A stretch of 33,812 bases of DNA from an uncultured Aquimarina sp. (GTDB lineage: Bacteria > Bacteroidota > Bacteroidia > Flavobacteriales > Flavobacteriaceae): positions 1-33,812 of the forward strand of contig NZ_CANMQT010000023.1 of assembly GCF_947500065.1 (NCBI RefSeq). Reading direction: 5' to 3'. The position numbers were made by a program, and so were the translations under genes. The notes beneath the pieces were generated by a model, which was given only the letters and a program-made list of their open reading frames with translations, was not told the origin of the DNA and ran no database searches. Of the stretch, positions 1 to 7,847 are shown piece after piece (positions within the stretch are counted from its first letter, which is position 1; each line of letters opens with the position of its first letter).

Positions 1-276
1 CGGACTTCGGCTCCACGACTGCTGAGCCTGCCGAAGTACAGTCCTCGGATGAAGAATTTCTCGAACCCTGAGCGAAGCCGAAGGATGATTCTAGTTGAAC
101 CGGACTTCTGCTCCGCGAATGCAGAGCCTGTCGAAGTACAGTCCTCGGATAAAGAATTTCTCGAACCCTGAACCGGACTTCGGCTCCGCGAATGCTGAGC
201 CTGTCGAAGTACAGTCCTCAGATGAAGAATTTCTCGAACCCTGAGCGAAGCCGAAGGGTGATTCCAGTTGAAACGG
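1..276. repeat. Three REP-like units at the window edge
   Basis: Three degenerate copies start near 1, 101 and 174. Each begins with CGGACTTCGGCTCC-like sequence, passes through GAGCCTGTCGAAGTACAGTC and ends in TCGAACCCTGAGCG. The two arms (TTCGGCT.. and ..AGCCGAAG) are complementary, so each unit can fold. The middle copy is shorter because its GAGCGAAGCCGAAGG tail is missing. The same family recurs at 1271-1494 and 19561-20049. The first copy may be cut by the window edge. A 66-aa reading frame on the minus strand here is only a by-product of the repeat. Confidence 0.8.
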
Positions 277-291
277 GTTTCGATTAAACAC

Positions 292-752
292 TTCTGGATA
301 CTATAGTTTATACATACAAAAGCTCCTCCTTTTGAAAAAGGGAGGTGTTTCGCTAGAGCGAAACGGAGGGTTTATACTCCCACACCCACAAACTCCCAAA
401 CTCAAAAACTTCCATCTGCCACAACGCCAGTTCTCTCGTAACCCTTGTCATAACTACTGTCAGTATCCATCTAACGAGTAACTGTAAAGACAAAAAATAG
501 AAGCGTATCGATTTGTAAAGAAAGCGTAGATAATAGCTTGTAAATAAGTACTTTACTAAGAAGTCAAGGTGTCAGCAAGTATTTTCTGCGATTATATAAT
601 TAACAGGTGTTTGCGGAATTTGTTAAGAATTAATTAGTTATAGTTAAATTTTAACAGAATATTATCAGTAAAAACGGTAAAAAATAAAATTATCGGTATT
701 GTAATTGACTATACATCAGCTCAAATGAATGTTTAATTAAAACAAATGAAGT
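292..752. other. Gene-free A+T-rich leader with palindromic element
   Basis: No convincing gene was found. The left part holds the palindromic element at 325-364. The right part (about 480-752) is very A+T-rich and should contain the promoter and leader of the gene starting at 753. No clear TAnnTTTG box could be assigned there. Confidence 0.5.
325..364. repeat. Double palindrome (intergenic element remnant)
   Basis: Two adjacent hairpins are visible. The first, 325-345, pairs CCTCC.TTTT with AAAA.GGAGG. The second, 347-364, pairs GTTTCGCT with AGCGAAAC around a 2-nt loop. The CTCCTCC...GGGAGG style resembles the palindromes around the DUF559 gene (17620-18243) and at 26680, so this may be a remnant of the same class of intergenic element. 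Confidence 0.55.
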
Positions 753-1304
753 ATGACTAATGTATTAAACAACCGATTATCGGTTACCGTAGATCCAACA
801 GTGATTACAGAAGTAAAAAACAGAATTGAGGAAATCAATACGCTGTTACCATTTTTAACCGGATTGACTAGAGACGAGCGTAGGACGCTCCCTAAGATCA
901 ATCGTAGTAATAAGATCTTTGTGGAAGACACATTAGATAGTATGCGACAGAACGGAGATATCCTACCCAATTTTATTAATGTAGAAGAAGTAGACAAAGA
1001 CTACGCCTTATACAATGAGTTAAAGGTACTGGCACTAGAGCTAGCAGAATTATCAGAAAAGGTAAACGATACCCGTATCCTTGCCGGATCCGAAGCATAT
1101 ACTACCTCGTTGCTTGCCTATAAGATGTTTGGTGTGGCGGCCAATAGCGGTGTAGCAGGAGCAGAGGCATTACATAGTAGATTAAGAGAACGATTTGCCA
1201 TCTCTGGTAACGCTACTGAGGATATTATAGATGATGAAACTGATCAGGGTACAGATGGTAGTGAGACATCGGACTTCGACTCCACGGATGCTGAGCAATC
1301 TTAA
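753..1304 (+). CDS. Unknown protein with repeat-derived C-terminus
   Basis: A 183-aa soluble protein starting at ATG 753. I do not recognise the family. The sequence predicts mostly helix, with helices around residues 15-35, 80-105 and 115-150, followed by a very acidic, Asp/Thr/Ser-rich tail (about 155-183). There is no signal peptide or membrane segment. The last ten or so residues (SDFDSTDAEQS) are encoded by a copy of the REP-like repeat, whose CGGACTTCGACTCC core starts at about 1271, so the repeat has probably overwritten or extended the original C-terminus. A strong hairpin terminator follows at 1507-1546, which supports this as a real monocistronic gene. Confidence 0.75.
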   Translation: MTNVLNNRLSVTVDPTVITEVKNRIEEINTLLPFLTGLTRDERRTLPKINRSNKIFVEDTLDSMRQNGDILPNFINVEEVDKDYALYNELKVLALELAELSEKVNDTRILAGSEAYTTSLLAYKMFGVAANSGVAGAEALHSRLRERFAISGNATEDIIDDETDQGTDGSETSDFDSTDAEQS

Positions 1305-1494
1305 TTTTCGGGCTTCGACTACGCTCAGCCCTCGTTCTGGAACGAACCCTGAGTACCCTGAGGTTACTCGAACCCTGAGCGTGTCGAAGGGTGATGAATC
1401 AGGTGTCGAAGTGTTACTCGAAGGGTCGAAGGGTGATGAACCGGGCTTCGACTACGCTCAGCCCTCGTTCTGGAACGAACCCTGAGGCACTCGA
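1271..1494. repeat. REP-like repeat cluster overlapping a gene end
   Basis: Several copies of the TTCGACTACGCTCAGC / CCTGAGxxxxTCGAAGGG family lie here. A segment of about 44 bp (GGGCTTCGACTACGCTCAGC through AACGAACCCTGAG) occurs twice, near 1310 and 1442. The arms are inverted repeats of each other. The first element lies inside the coding frame of the upstream gene and encodes its last residues. An 84-aa plus-strand frame here is a by-product of the repeat. Confidence 0.8.
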
Positions 1495-1506
1495 AGGGTA
1501 GCACCC

Positions 1507-1546
1507 AAACACCCCCAATAGTTGCGTCCAACTATTGGGGGTGTTT
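1507..1546 (+). terminator. Strong intrinsic terminator
   Basis: A perfect 18-bp stem (AAACACCCCCAATAGTTG paired with its complement at 1529-1546) closes a CGTC loop and ends in a T-run. It follows the gene ending at 1304 and lies beyond the repeat cluster, so the transcript should include the repeats. Confidence 0.9.
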
Positions 1547-1585
1547 TTCATTATAAAAACCTAAGTATTTATCTTACTATAACTT

Positions 1586-2560
1586 TTATACGCTTTGTAC
1601 ATTGTTTTTTAGTTCATTTAAAGCGTTCTCTCTACTCGTATTTAAATCAATCAAAGCTTGTTTGTATGGGTTGATGAATATATTCATTTCATTAATTAGC
1701 TTTTTTAAATTAGCCTCTTCTATAATTACCTGATCAACAGCATTGTTATTTTTAAGTATTTTGATAGAATCTTTAAGTTTTCTTATGCCATTTTCATATT
1801 TATCTTGATAAGGTTTCATTAGTGCTTTAATATCATTTTCAGCTTTGTCAAAAGATTCATTGGTTAGCTGAATAGAAAGTGTATTCATTTCTGTTTCAAA
1901 CGAAGCTGTCAACAGGTCTATTTTATGCTGTCCTTCGTTAATTTCGGATTCTGAATCTTCCATATTATCCTCTATATCCTGATAATTAATTTCGGTTAAA
2001 ACTATTGAGTGAAACTTCACCAACTTCATTTCTACGGTTACACTTGGGACATGAAAGATAATACGTTGAGTTTCCATTCTTACCTCTGGAATATCTACTT
2101 TAATATCGATGGTTCTCATATAAGGTTCTGGAACGGATATAATTACTGGTTTATCCGTGATTTTACACGCCCAATATTTATGACGTATGCCCAAAGTTCT
2201 CCTTGTTTCCCAATCACAAGTTGTCACTGGTTTAATAGCTACCTGTCTATCCACCATTCTAACTGCAGGAACATCAAATGAAATATCTTTCGTTTTCATC
2301 GTGATACTTGGTATATCAAAAGATATGTTTTGTTCTAACATGCTAAAATGTGGTATGGGAACGTGAAACGAAACTTCTTTCCATTCAAAGTTATATGCAT
2401 TACCATTTTCGTCTGTAATGGTAAAACCAACACCTTTGTCTTGCAATATTTCTGAATCTTCTTGAATATCTTCTGCTTTTTTAGATATTTCGCCAGAAAG
2501 ATTGGCCATTTCTAATTCAAATCTTTTTGTTAACTCTTCAATTTTTTCTTCTATTGTCAT
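1586..2560 (-). CDS. Coiled-coil protein with 14-residue beta repeats
   Basis: I do not recognise the family. ATG at 2560 is preferred over an in-frame GTG at 2584. Numbering here is from the GTG and is eight higher than from the ATG. The order is a charged helical N-terminus (10-50), a central beta region (about 68-200) and a long helical C-terminus (205-332). The central region repeats a motif of about 14 residues of the form [IV]xF[DH][VI]PxxxM: VSFHVP at 71, ISFDIP at 87, ISFDVP at 101, VIISVP at 147, IKVDIP at 161 and IIFHVP at 175. A cysteine/tryptophan-containing insert (123-140) breaks the series into two sets of three. No signal peptide or membrane segment is present. The layout suggests a structural rod or scaffold, but no function can be given. 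Confidence 0.75.
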   Translation of the reverse strand: MTIEEKIEELTKRFELEMANLSGEISKKAEDIQEDSEILQDKGVGFTITDENGNAYNFEWKEVSFHVPIPHFSMLEQNISFDIPSITMKTKDISFDVPAVRMVDRQVAIKPVTTCDWETRRTLGIRHKYWACKITDKPVIISVPEPYMRTIDIKVDIPEVRMETQRIIFHVPSVTVEMKLVKFHSIVLTEINYQDIEDNMEDSESEINEGQHKIDLLTASFETEMNTLSIQLTNESFDKAENDIKALMKPYQDKYENGIRKLKDSIKILKNNNAVDQVIIEEANLKKLINEMNIFINPYKQALIDLNTSRENALNELKNNVQSV

Positions 2561-2699
2561 TGTATGTTTTTTATGATTACCCACAATTCAAAAGTATTCA
2601 TAGAACAATCATAATAGAATACCCATCAACAGGTATATTTAGAATTTAGGATTCATTATTAATTCTTATATTCGGGGAAATAATAACCCAATATAGAAT

Positions 2700-3308
2700 A
2701 TGTCTAATATTTTAAAAAGTGCCTCGAATAATTTATTATCAAACATAAAACCTATTGAAGTTAAAACTTTTACCATAAAAATAGAAGATATTAAGAAAGC
2801 AATGATAACCGAAAACACTTGGTTAGCTGAAGGTAGAAAGGAGGATGGGAGAGTTATGAAAGAACTTTTTACTGATTTAGATGAAATTATAAGTGATTGT
2901 CTTTATTGGTATGAAACAGAAAATGAAGAAATCGCTAAACAAATGGTAAGAGACTTGAATGAGTTTAAAGAAAGTAATAAAAAATATAGAAAAAGGAATA
3001 AAGAAAAATATAGAAGTGTTCCCGCTTATGGGAAATATACTGATACAGATAGTAAAGTATTATATGTGGGAACAGTTAAAGGGAGGGTTCGTAAAAGTGA
3101 TGATTTAACAACTATAGCCTCCAGAACGTTTCAACATTTAGGCTTTTACGAAAAAGGAAGTACTGGCGCATTACATCTTTGGTATTGGGCTAAGCACTCT
3201 GTGAAATTGAACGTTATCGAATTAACTGGACAAAAGGAAGAATATAGAAATGTCTTTGAAAAATTATTAGCGATTGAGTTAAAACCTTTGATCGGAGTCC
3301 ATAGATAA
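2700..3308 (+). CDS. GIY-YIG-like protein
   Basis: A 202-aa soluble protein with a charged, helical N-terminal half (1-105). The C-terminal half reads like a divergent GIY-YIG nuclease fold: GKY at 111-113, LYVG at 121-124, R142 and H146 in a helix (SRTFQHLG), a strand ALHLWYW, then E187 and E193 before LKPLIG at 194-199. The spacing of Y, YVG, R, H and E agrees with the GIY-YIG core, but the first motif is weak and the assignment is by eye. It is transcribed divergently from the gene ending at 1586. A weak TATATTCG box at 2667-2674 could serve as its -7 element. It could be a DNA nuclease or an inactive DNA-binding relative. Confidence 0.6.
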   Translation: MSNILKSASNNLLSNIKPIEVKTFTIKIEDIKKAMITENTWLAEGRKEDGRVMKELFTDLDEIISDCLYWYETENEEIAKQMVRDLNEFKESNKKYRKRNKEKYRSVPAYGKYTDTDSKVLYVGTVKGRVRKSDDLTTIASRTFQHLGFYEKGSTGALHLWYWAKHSVKLNVIELTGQKEEYRNVFEKLLAIELKPLIGVHR

Positions 3309-3336
3309 ATCAAACTAAATAATTATTGTTAATAAT

Positions 3337-3990
3337 TCAATTCTTTTCAAAACTACAAAGCACTCTACCAAATTTCTTTTCCGCTTTAGACTTACAGATG
3401 GAGCGAATAGTATCTTTACAATGTTTCAATCCACCACAATCTTTGGTATAATGATATTTCTTGCTAGCTGTACTATTACAGATAAAAACTTCTTTTTTAC
3501 ACTTTGTTTTTTTCTTTTCCTGATCAATAGAGGAGTTATCAAGAGATTTCGGTGACCAGATTCCAATACTGTTTTGTTTTGCTATATGTTCTAATGAGGC
3601 ATAGCTTTTATCTTTAGAGTATTTTTTAAAATGAATGGCATATCCATTGGTAACTAATTCCTTGTTTAAGATCTTATCTTCATATTTAATCTCAGCAATT
3701 AACCTGCGATATCTATCGAATCTTCCTTTGGATATCACTTGCACTTTCTTACCAAAACAAAAATCAGAAGTAAATTGTTTAGCTTTTTGCCAATAAGCCT
3801 GTTTTTTCTCTGGGCAATCGATATGTTCTAATCGTATAACGACCGGTTCATTTTCATATAATACTTCGATAGTGTCTCCGTCCTTAATTCCTATAACTTT
3901 TGCTTCAAATTCTTTTGGGAGTTTTTCGGTTATAGGGATAACTAGGAAAGCTATGATTGATATAAAAGAGTGTAAGTAATAATAGCTCAT
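3337..3990 (-). CDS. Staphylococcal-nuclease-like (thermonuclease) protein
   Basis: A 217-aa protein with an N-terminal hydrophobic segment (6-20) suggesting export, then an SNase domain (27-146). The catalytic set of the family is present: DGDTI with D39, R53 in VIRLEHIDCPE, D58, E61 and R95/R96 in DRYRR. This predicts Ca2+-dependent cleavage of DNA or RNA outside the cytoplasm. The C-terminal 50 residues form a separate Cys/His-rich module (YHYTKDCGGLKHC...CKSKAE...GRVLC), which I recall as a common add-on of Bacteroidetes SNase-type proteins and which may bind metal. It is last in the minus-strand run and lies 42 bp after the PBCV-adaptor-like gene, which belongs to a family otherwise associated with nucleic-acid enzymes. 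Confidence 0.85.
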   Translation of the reverse strand: MSYYYLHSFISIIAFLVIPITEKLPKEFEAKVIGIKDGDTIEVLYENEPVVIRLEHIDCPEKKQAYWQKAKQFTSDFCFGKKVQVISKGRFDRYRRLIAEIKYEDKILNKELVTNGYAIHFKKYSKDKSYASLEHIAKQNSIGIWSPKSLDNSSIDQEKKKTKCKKEVFICNSTASKKYHYTKDCGGLKHCKDTIRSICKSKAEKKFGRVLCSFEKN

Positions 3991-4032
3991 GAATTCTTGG
4001 TTTTCCGTGTCTTAAGATAATAATTTTACGTA

Positions 4033-4407
4033 TCAATTACATATACTTCGATCTACATATGTTTTATTGCCGTTAGAATTGATGTAATAACATCCACCTC
4101 TTGATCCTCGTATGTATCTTTTGGAGGTTTTGGGTTTGTTTCGCTTCTTTTTGGTAGCACTATTATTTAGAGAGCTATAGTTAACTGATTTTGTTAGGTA
4201 TTGAGTATTGGATTTAGAACTACTTTTATTTCCTAATTTTTGATCGATGGAGTCAATTCGTTTTTGAATTTCCTTAGCTTGTTTTAGTAACTCATCTCGT
4301 TGTTTTACCAATTCTTCTTTAATATACAGGGTAGTTTCTATGCTTTGGGAATGACAAGGGTATGAGAGAATACTTAAAAGGAATAGTAGGATTATATATC
4401 TTTTCAT
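4033..4407 (-). CDS. Secreted protein with PBCV basic-adaptor-like tail
   Basis: A 124-aa protein with a clear signal peptide (MKRYIILLFLLSILSYPCHS), a charged coiled-coil segment (about 28-57) and a Ser/Lys/Asn-rich linker. The C-terminal 27 residues (YIRGSRGGCYYINSNGNKTY onward, ending VDRSICN) match the pattern GPxGGxYYIxxxGxKxYV of the PBCV-specific basic adaptor domain (Pfam PBCV_basic_adap, recognised from memory). Two cysteines in this tail could form a disulfide after export. It sits directly upstream of the secreted nuclease and 21 bp downstream of a lipoprotein gene. Confidence 0.75.
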   Translation of the reverse strand: MKRYIILLFLLSILSYPCHSQSIETTLYIKEELVKQRDELLKQAKEIQKRIDSIDQKLGNKSSSKSNTQYLTKSVNYSSLNNSATKKKRNKPKTSKRYIRGSRGGCYYINSNGNKTYVDRSICN

Positions 4408-4428
4408 AATGTATTATTAATTAGAAAA

Positions 4429-4818
4429 TTATTCTTTGGCTTCAAGAAGTACAAGTGATATTGCAGCTTGGTCTGGAAAAGAGATTTGACGAGCTCCGTT
4501 TTTATTCATATGCTTAAGTATATCCATTTCTGATATACCTTTATCACTAGATTTTCTTAGAACGATAAGTGTACTGCCAACTCGATGCAAATTGGTTTCA
4601 TTAATTTCTATTCCATGAAATATCATTACTTTTTCTAAAATAGGCTTAATTTTTTTTTTTGGAGGATTCCCTATAAATGCAACTTCCATTTTTTCGTAAG
4701 CATTTTTTTTTACAGAATTATTATTATGAATTACTTTCTTAGTAATATTATTTTCTTTCTCATCGGAAGTATAACAGCCTGTGAAAATTATTATACCAAA
4801 AATTATTATGTATTTCAT
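4429..4818 (-). CDS. Small lipoprotein, unknown function
   Basis: A 129-aa protein starting MKYIIIFGIIIFTGCYTSDE. The FTGC lipobox places Cys15 as the lipidated residue, so the mature protein is predicted to be membrane-anchored. An Asn/Lys-rich stretch (24-40) is followed by a small mixed alpha/beta domain (about 45-129). The gene shares strand and tight spacing (21 bp) with the adaptor-like gene downstream and is 65 bp from the restriction-like gene upstream. Family not recognised. Confidence 0.7.
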   Translation of the reverse strand: MKYIIIFGIIIFTGCYTSDEKENNITKKVIHNNNSVKKNAYEKMEVAFIGNPPKKKIKPILEKVMIFHGIEINETNLHRVGSTLIVLRKSSDKGISEMDILKHMNKNGARQISFPDQAAISLVLLEAKE

Positions 4819-4883
4819 AGTTTTTAATTATTTGTAATATTCAATTAAATATTGGACACGAGTATTCATAATTAGAGATTTAG

Positions 4884-5954
4884 TTATTCTGCTGTAGAAT
4901 TCATTTCCTCATAAGTATTGATTGTACTTAGTAATTGTTCTTCAAAATCATAGATATTGTTAATTGATTCGATATGTTCCCTATGCACATTCTTATCCTG
5001 ATCAAATAAGCTTATATATTTTTTGCTTCCATCGAGATGAAGTCGGCAAATAGGTTTTCTATTATTATCATCTAGTAAAATACCAAAATATGATTGAGTA
5101 TCTCTATGAACAATTCTTTCGATTGATATTTTTCTACGCAGTATTGCTACTACAATTCTAAAACCTTCTAACTCTTCTTCTGTAGTAACAACTTTACTTA
5201 CTTCCTCGTCAATTTCTGTAATTTCTTCGTGTTGTTTCTCTGCTTCCTTATTTAATGCTGAGTTTAAACGATCATTTACTTTTTCACTAATGGTTTGATT
5301 AAAAGCTTTCTGTACTAATTCTGTAAATTCTTCCATTACCCGTTCCGTAAGCCTTCCTGAGTATACTTGATTGGCAAACAAACGCACAAAGTCGTAAGAT
5401 GGTTCTTGTAGTTTCTGACTGATTAACTTTTTAATTTCTTTGGTGTATTTTAGAGAACTGGCATTGTCAACTATCTTATCTACATCAAAATTAGATTTAT
5501 GAAATTTAGCAATCTCCGGTATCGTGTTTTCTTTAAGATGCGCAATGTCAAATTCTAGAAAAGGTTTTTCATCCATGATATTTGTTTCCTCCAGGTCTGT
5601 ATAAAACCTATATTCTATACCGTTGGTTAACAATGCAAATCGGGTATGAGTTACGTGAAAATATCTTGCTAGTTGAGAGTTATGAAGGTTTAGATCTTCT
5701 TTCCAGTTTTTACATTCAATAATCAATACAGGTTCTTCGTTCTGAAAGATTGCATAATCTACCTTTTCACCTTTTTTAAGACCTAAATCGGCAGTAAATT
5801 CTGGAACTACTTCAGTAGGGTCGAAGCTGTCATACCCCAATAGATTAATAAAAGGTAATACGAACGCGTGTTTGGTAGATTCTTCAGTTTCTATTTTATC
5901 TTTAAGCTGCTCGATCTTATCAGCAAGTGCTTTAATAGGGGTATGAACATCCAT
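4884..5954 (-). CDS. Type I restriction HsdR-N-like PD-(D/E)XK protein
   Basis: A 356-aa protein whose first 160 residues match the stand-alone type I restriction enzyme R-subunit N-terminal family (COG4748-like, from memory). A helix with the pattern STKHAFVLPFINLLGYD is followed by the PD-(D/E)XK site: D66 in KVDYAIF, then E80 and K82 in VLIIECKNW. After a helical middle (175-260, very Glu/Lys-rich) comes a C-terminal beta domain (265-335) typical of these proteins. No helicase or methylase subunit lies nearby, so it is an orphan. It starts 2 bp after the stop of the upstream secreted-protein gene, so the two are co-transcribed. Likely DNA cleavage or binding, but substrate and role are unknown. 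Confidence 0.8.
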   Translation of the reverse strand: MDVHTPIKALADKIEQLKDKIETEESTKHAFVLPFINLLGYDSFDPTEVVPEFTADLGLKKGEKVDYAIFQNEEPVLIIECKNWKEDLNLHNSQLARYFHVTHTRFALLTNGIEYRFYTDLEETNIMDEKPFLEFDIAHLKENTIPEIAKFHKSNFDVDKIVDNASSLKYTKEIKKLISQKLQEPSYDFVRLFANQVYSGRLTERVMEEFTELVQKAFNQTISEKVNDRLNSALNKEAEKQHEEITEIDEEVSKVVTTEEELEGFRIVVAILRRKISIERIVHRDTQSYFGILLDDNNRKPICRLHLDGSKKYISLFDQDKNVHREHIESINNIYDFEEQLLSTINTYEEMNSTAE

Positions 5955-5956
5955 AA

Positions 5957-6502
5957 TTAGCTTAATTTAGTTTTAGCTAGCTTTAATAATTCTAAAAGGT
6001 CTGCTAGTCCTTTTTCTTCCATCCTTACAATAGAATCACTTCCATATTTTTCAATTTGATAGTATACAATCCATTTATTCTTTCTTTTAGAGTAATAGCA
6101 ACCAGCTTCAAAACCTCCACGGCTTTTAAATGTTATTTCTGTATAATTATCCGGAATAGTATTTAAAACACTTTCTTGAATTATTTCTAATGATTTAATT
6201 AAACCATCAACCTCATCAATATCTAGTGATGCAATCTTCGTATCGTTAGAATAGCTACTAACAACTGTTTTTGTAAACCTTAAAGCTTTGGCAGATTCAC
6301 CAGAAATCATATCTGTGAATTTTGCTATTTTTAGTTTTGTAGATTTAATTGAACCAATTTCTATATATTGTTTTTCAATTAATGTACCTGACTTTGATGA
6401 AAAAATTTCTGCATTACTTTGCTTAGATTCTTTTTTTTGATCTTGCGATATTATTAGATTGCATATAAATATTGCTAATCCGAATAGAATTGTTCTTTTC
6501 AT
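5957..6502 (-). CDS. Exported protein of unknown function
   Basis: A 181-aa protein with a signal peptide (MKRTILFGLAIFICNLIIS, probable cleavage near Q20). The mature part contains alternating strands and helices: LIEKQYIEIGSI, an ALRFTKTV strand, a helix around DEVDGLIKSLEIIQ, YTEITFKSRGGFEAG and a closing amphipathic helix (LADLLELLKLAKTKL). Family not recognised. It overlaps nothing and ends 2 bp before the restriction-like gene, which is a tight operon link even though this protein is exported and its neighbour is cytoplasmic. Confidence 0.7.
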   Translation of the reverse strand: MKRTILFGLAIFICNLIISQDQKKESKQSNAEIFSSKSGTLIEKQYIEIGSIKSTKLKIAKFTDMISGESAKALRFTKTVVSSYSNDTKIASLDIDEVDGLIKSLEIIQESVLNTIPDNYTEITFKSRGGFEAGCYYSKRKNKWIVYYQIEKYGSDSIVRMEEKGLADLLELLKLAKTKLS

Positions 6503-6606
6503 TTGTACGATTTTTAATTGTGGCTATAATTGCCATTTGTTTTGCTTGTTCTGTTTCTTTTTATTTAACTTCTATTTCATCATTCATAGTTATACCTATT
6601 TTGAAT

Positions 6607-7278
6607 CTAATCTATTTTATCCCAAACGAATCCTATTTCATCACAAGCGAATTCTATATTTTTTCTCCTTTTTTTATATGATTTAGGAGCTACATCATAT
6701 TCAGAGTTAAAAACATCAATGCTTATGCAAAAATTAAGGTTAGAGATTTCTTTTTTTACATCATTTAGTTCTTTATCTTCAATAACTTTATGGATCATTG
6801 TAGCAACGTTTTTTCGATTCTCACTGTTTAATGGATGTGTTTTTGAAATGTGAATTTTGATGCCTCCGACTATGTTTTTACCTCTATATTTGCCTCTAAT
6901 TAGTAAATCTGGATTTATATTTACATTCAAGTCCTTAATTTTTAAGCTATACTTTTTCTTTGGTTTTGAGATCTTGAAGTCAAGAAGTGTATCTGGAAAT
7001 TTAATTTCAAGGAAAGATTCGAGAGCTTCGATTGATGTATTTCTATCACTGATTTCAAAGTCAGAAGTACATTTCTTTTCATTAAGCATTTCTATAGTAT
7101 TATCAATTATATTTTCATTATAATTGGATATAATAAAATTAATCATTGCATTTTTAGCTTCTTTATATCTTGTAACAATAAATGGCAGTGGTTCCTTTTG
7201 TTCTTGAATAATCCTTCTTCTTCTTAAAGCTTCAGAATCTAGATATTCAGCTAATTTATTTATTGATATTTTTTTCAT
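6607..7278 (-). CDS. Unknown cytoplasmic protein, faint PD-(D/E)XK-like core
   Basis: A 223-aa Lys/Ile/Asn-rich protein with no export signal. The N-terminal 60 residues are helical and basic. A core around 118-150 reads NINPDLLIRG...GGIKIHISK. Asp124 and Lys141 have the spacing of a PD-(D/E)XK motif, but the expected Glu is replaced by Gly139, so any nuclease call is speculative and the fold could be catalytically dead. The C-terminus contains strands (NLNFCISIDVF) and a basic stretch. It is 11 bp downstream of the 7290-7667 gene and probably in the same transcript. Confidence 0.6.
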   Translation of the reverse strand: MKKISINKLAEYLDSEALRRRRIIQEQKEPLPFIVTRYKEAKNAMINFIISNYNENIIDNTIEMLNEKKCTSDFEISDRNTSIEALESFLEIKFPDTLLDFKISKPKKKYSLKIKDLNVNINPDLLIRGKYRGKNIVGGIKIHISKTHPLNSENRKNVATMIHKVIEDKELNDVKKEISNLNFCISIDVFNSEYDVAPKSYKKRRKNIEFACDEIGFVWDKID

Positions 7279-7289
7279 TTTTACAGATT

Positions 7290-7667
7290 TTATTCTAGTG
7301 TGGTTCCATCAGAAAATATAACCTTAAGTGGCTCCCAAATTATTTTTAGATCTTTCAAATCTTTATTCTTTAACGCTCGATCTTCTTCTATAAATTGATT
7401 ATAATCTGTAGTTGCATTATAATTGTTCTTTCTACCAGATTTAATAGGATCATCATAAACAAAACTTAGTGTATTGATTTTATCTCCAAAAAGGTTTGTG
7501 AATACAATATTTCCTTTTATTGCTCTGATATCTTTATTTGATTTATTTTCAATTAAAAATTTATAGGTTATGAATTCTTCATAATCATATTCTTGATACC
7601 CTTTTTGTACACATTGTACTTTTACAACATCTAAAAGGTTATCTGGGTTATTTATTTGAGTCCCCAT
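7290..7667 (-). CDS. Small Ig-like-fold protein, unknown function
   Basis: A 125-aa protein predicted to be largely beta. The sequence YKFLIENKSNKDIRAIKGNI through FGDKI, and a closing strand LKVIFSDGTTLE, resemble the single Ig-like/FxLYD type of domain in which a protein-stabilising strand pair follows 'NKSxKxIxA'. There is no signal peptide. The resemblance is by strand pattern only. It is the first gene of the minus-strand run and 11 bp upstream of the 6607-7278 gene. Confidence 0.6.
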   Translation of the reverse strand: MGTQINNPDNLLDVVKVQCVQKGYQEYDYEEFITYKFLIENKSNKDIRAIKGNIVFTNLFGDKINTLSFVYDDPIKSGRKNNYNATTDYNQFIEEDRALKNKDLKDLKIIWEPLKVIFSDGTTLE

Positions 7668-7767
7668 AAGATTTCATATTTTTTAGATTAATACTCCTCA
7701 AACTTACCGCAACACTAAACCAATTCCTTGTGGTTTTCCACATAGACTCATATAGGTTTAAAACAAA

Positions 7768-7797
7768 GACCTGTTAAGTTTTTATACCTAACAGGTC
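7768..7797 (-). terminator. Intrinsic terminator of the DUF1508 gene
   Basis: Read on the minus strand, GACCTGTTA (7797-7789) pairs with TAACAGGTC (7776-7768) around a 12-nt A-rich loop. It is followed by a T-rich tail (TTTGTTTTAA). It lies 50 bp beyond the stop of the gene at 7848 and separates it from the run beginning at 7667. Confidence 0.85.
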
Positions 7798-7847
7798 AGC
7801 GTAAAAGCCCGTTACCCCATAACAAGCTTTATTTTGGATTCCAATAA

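Noticed and set aside
91..291. 66-aa minus-strand frame
   Set aside because: It lies entirely inside the REP-like units.
1231..1485. 84-aa plus-strand frame
   Set aside because: It overlaps the end of the 753 gene in another phase and is composed of repeat sequence.
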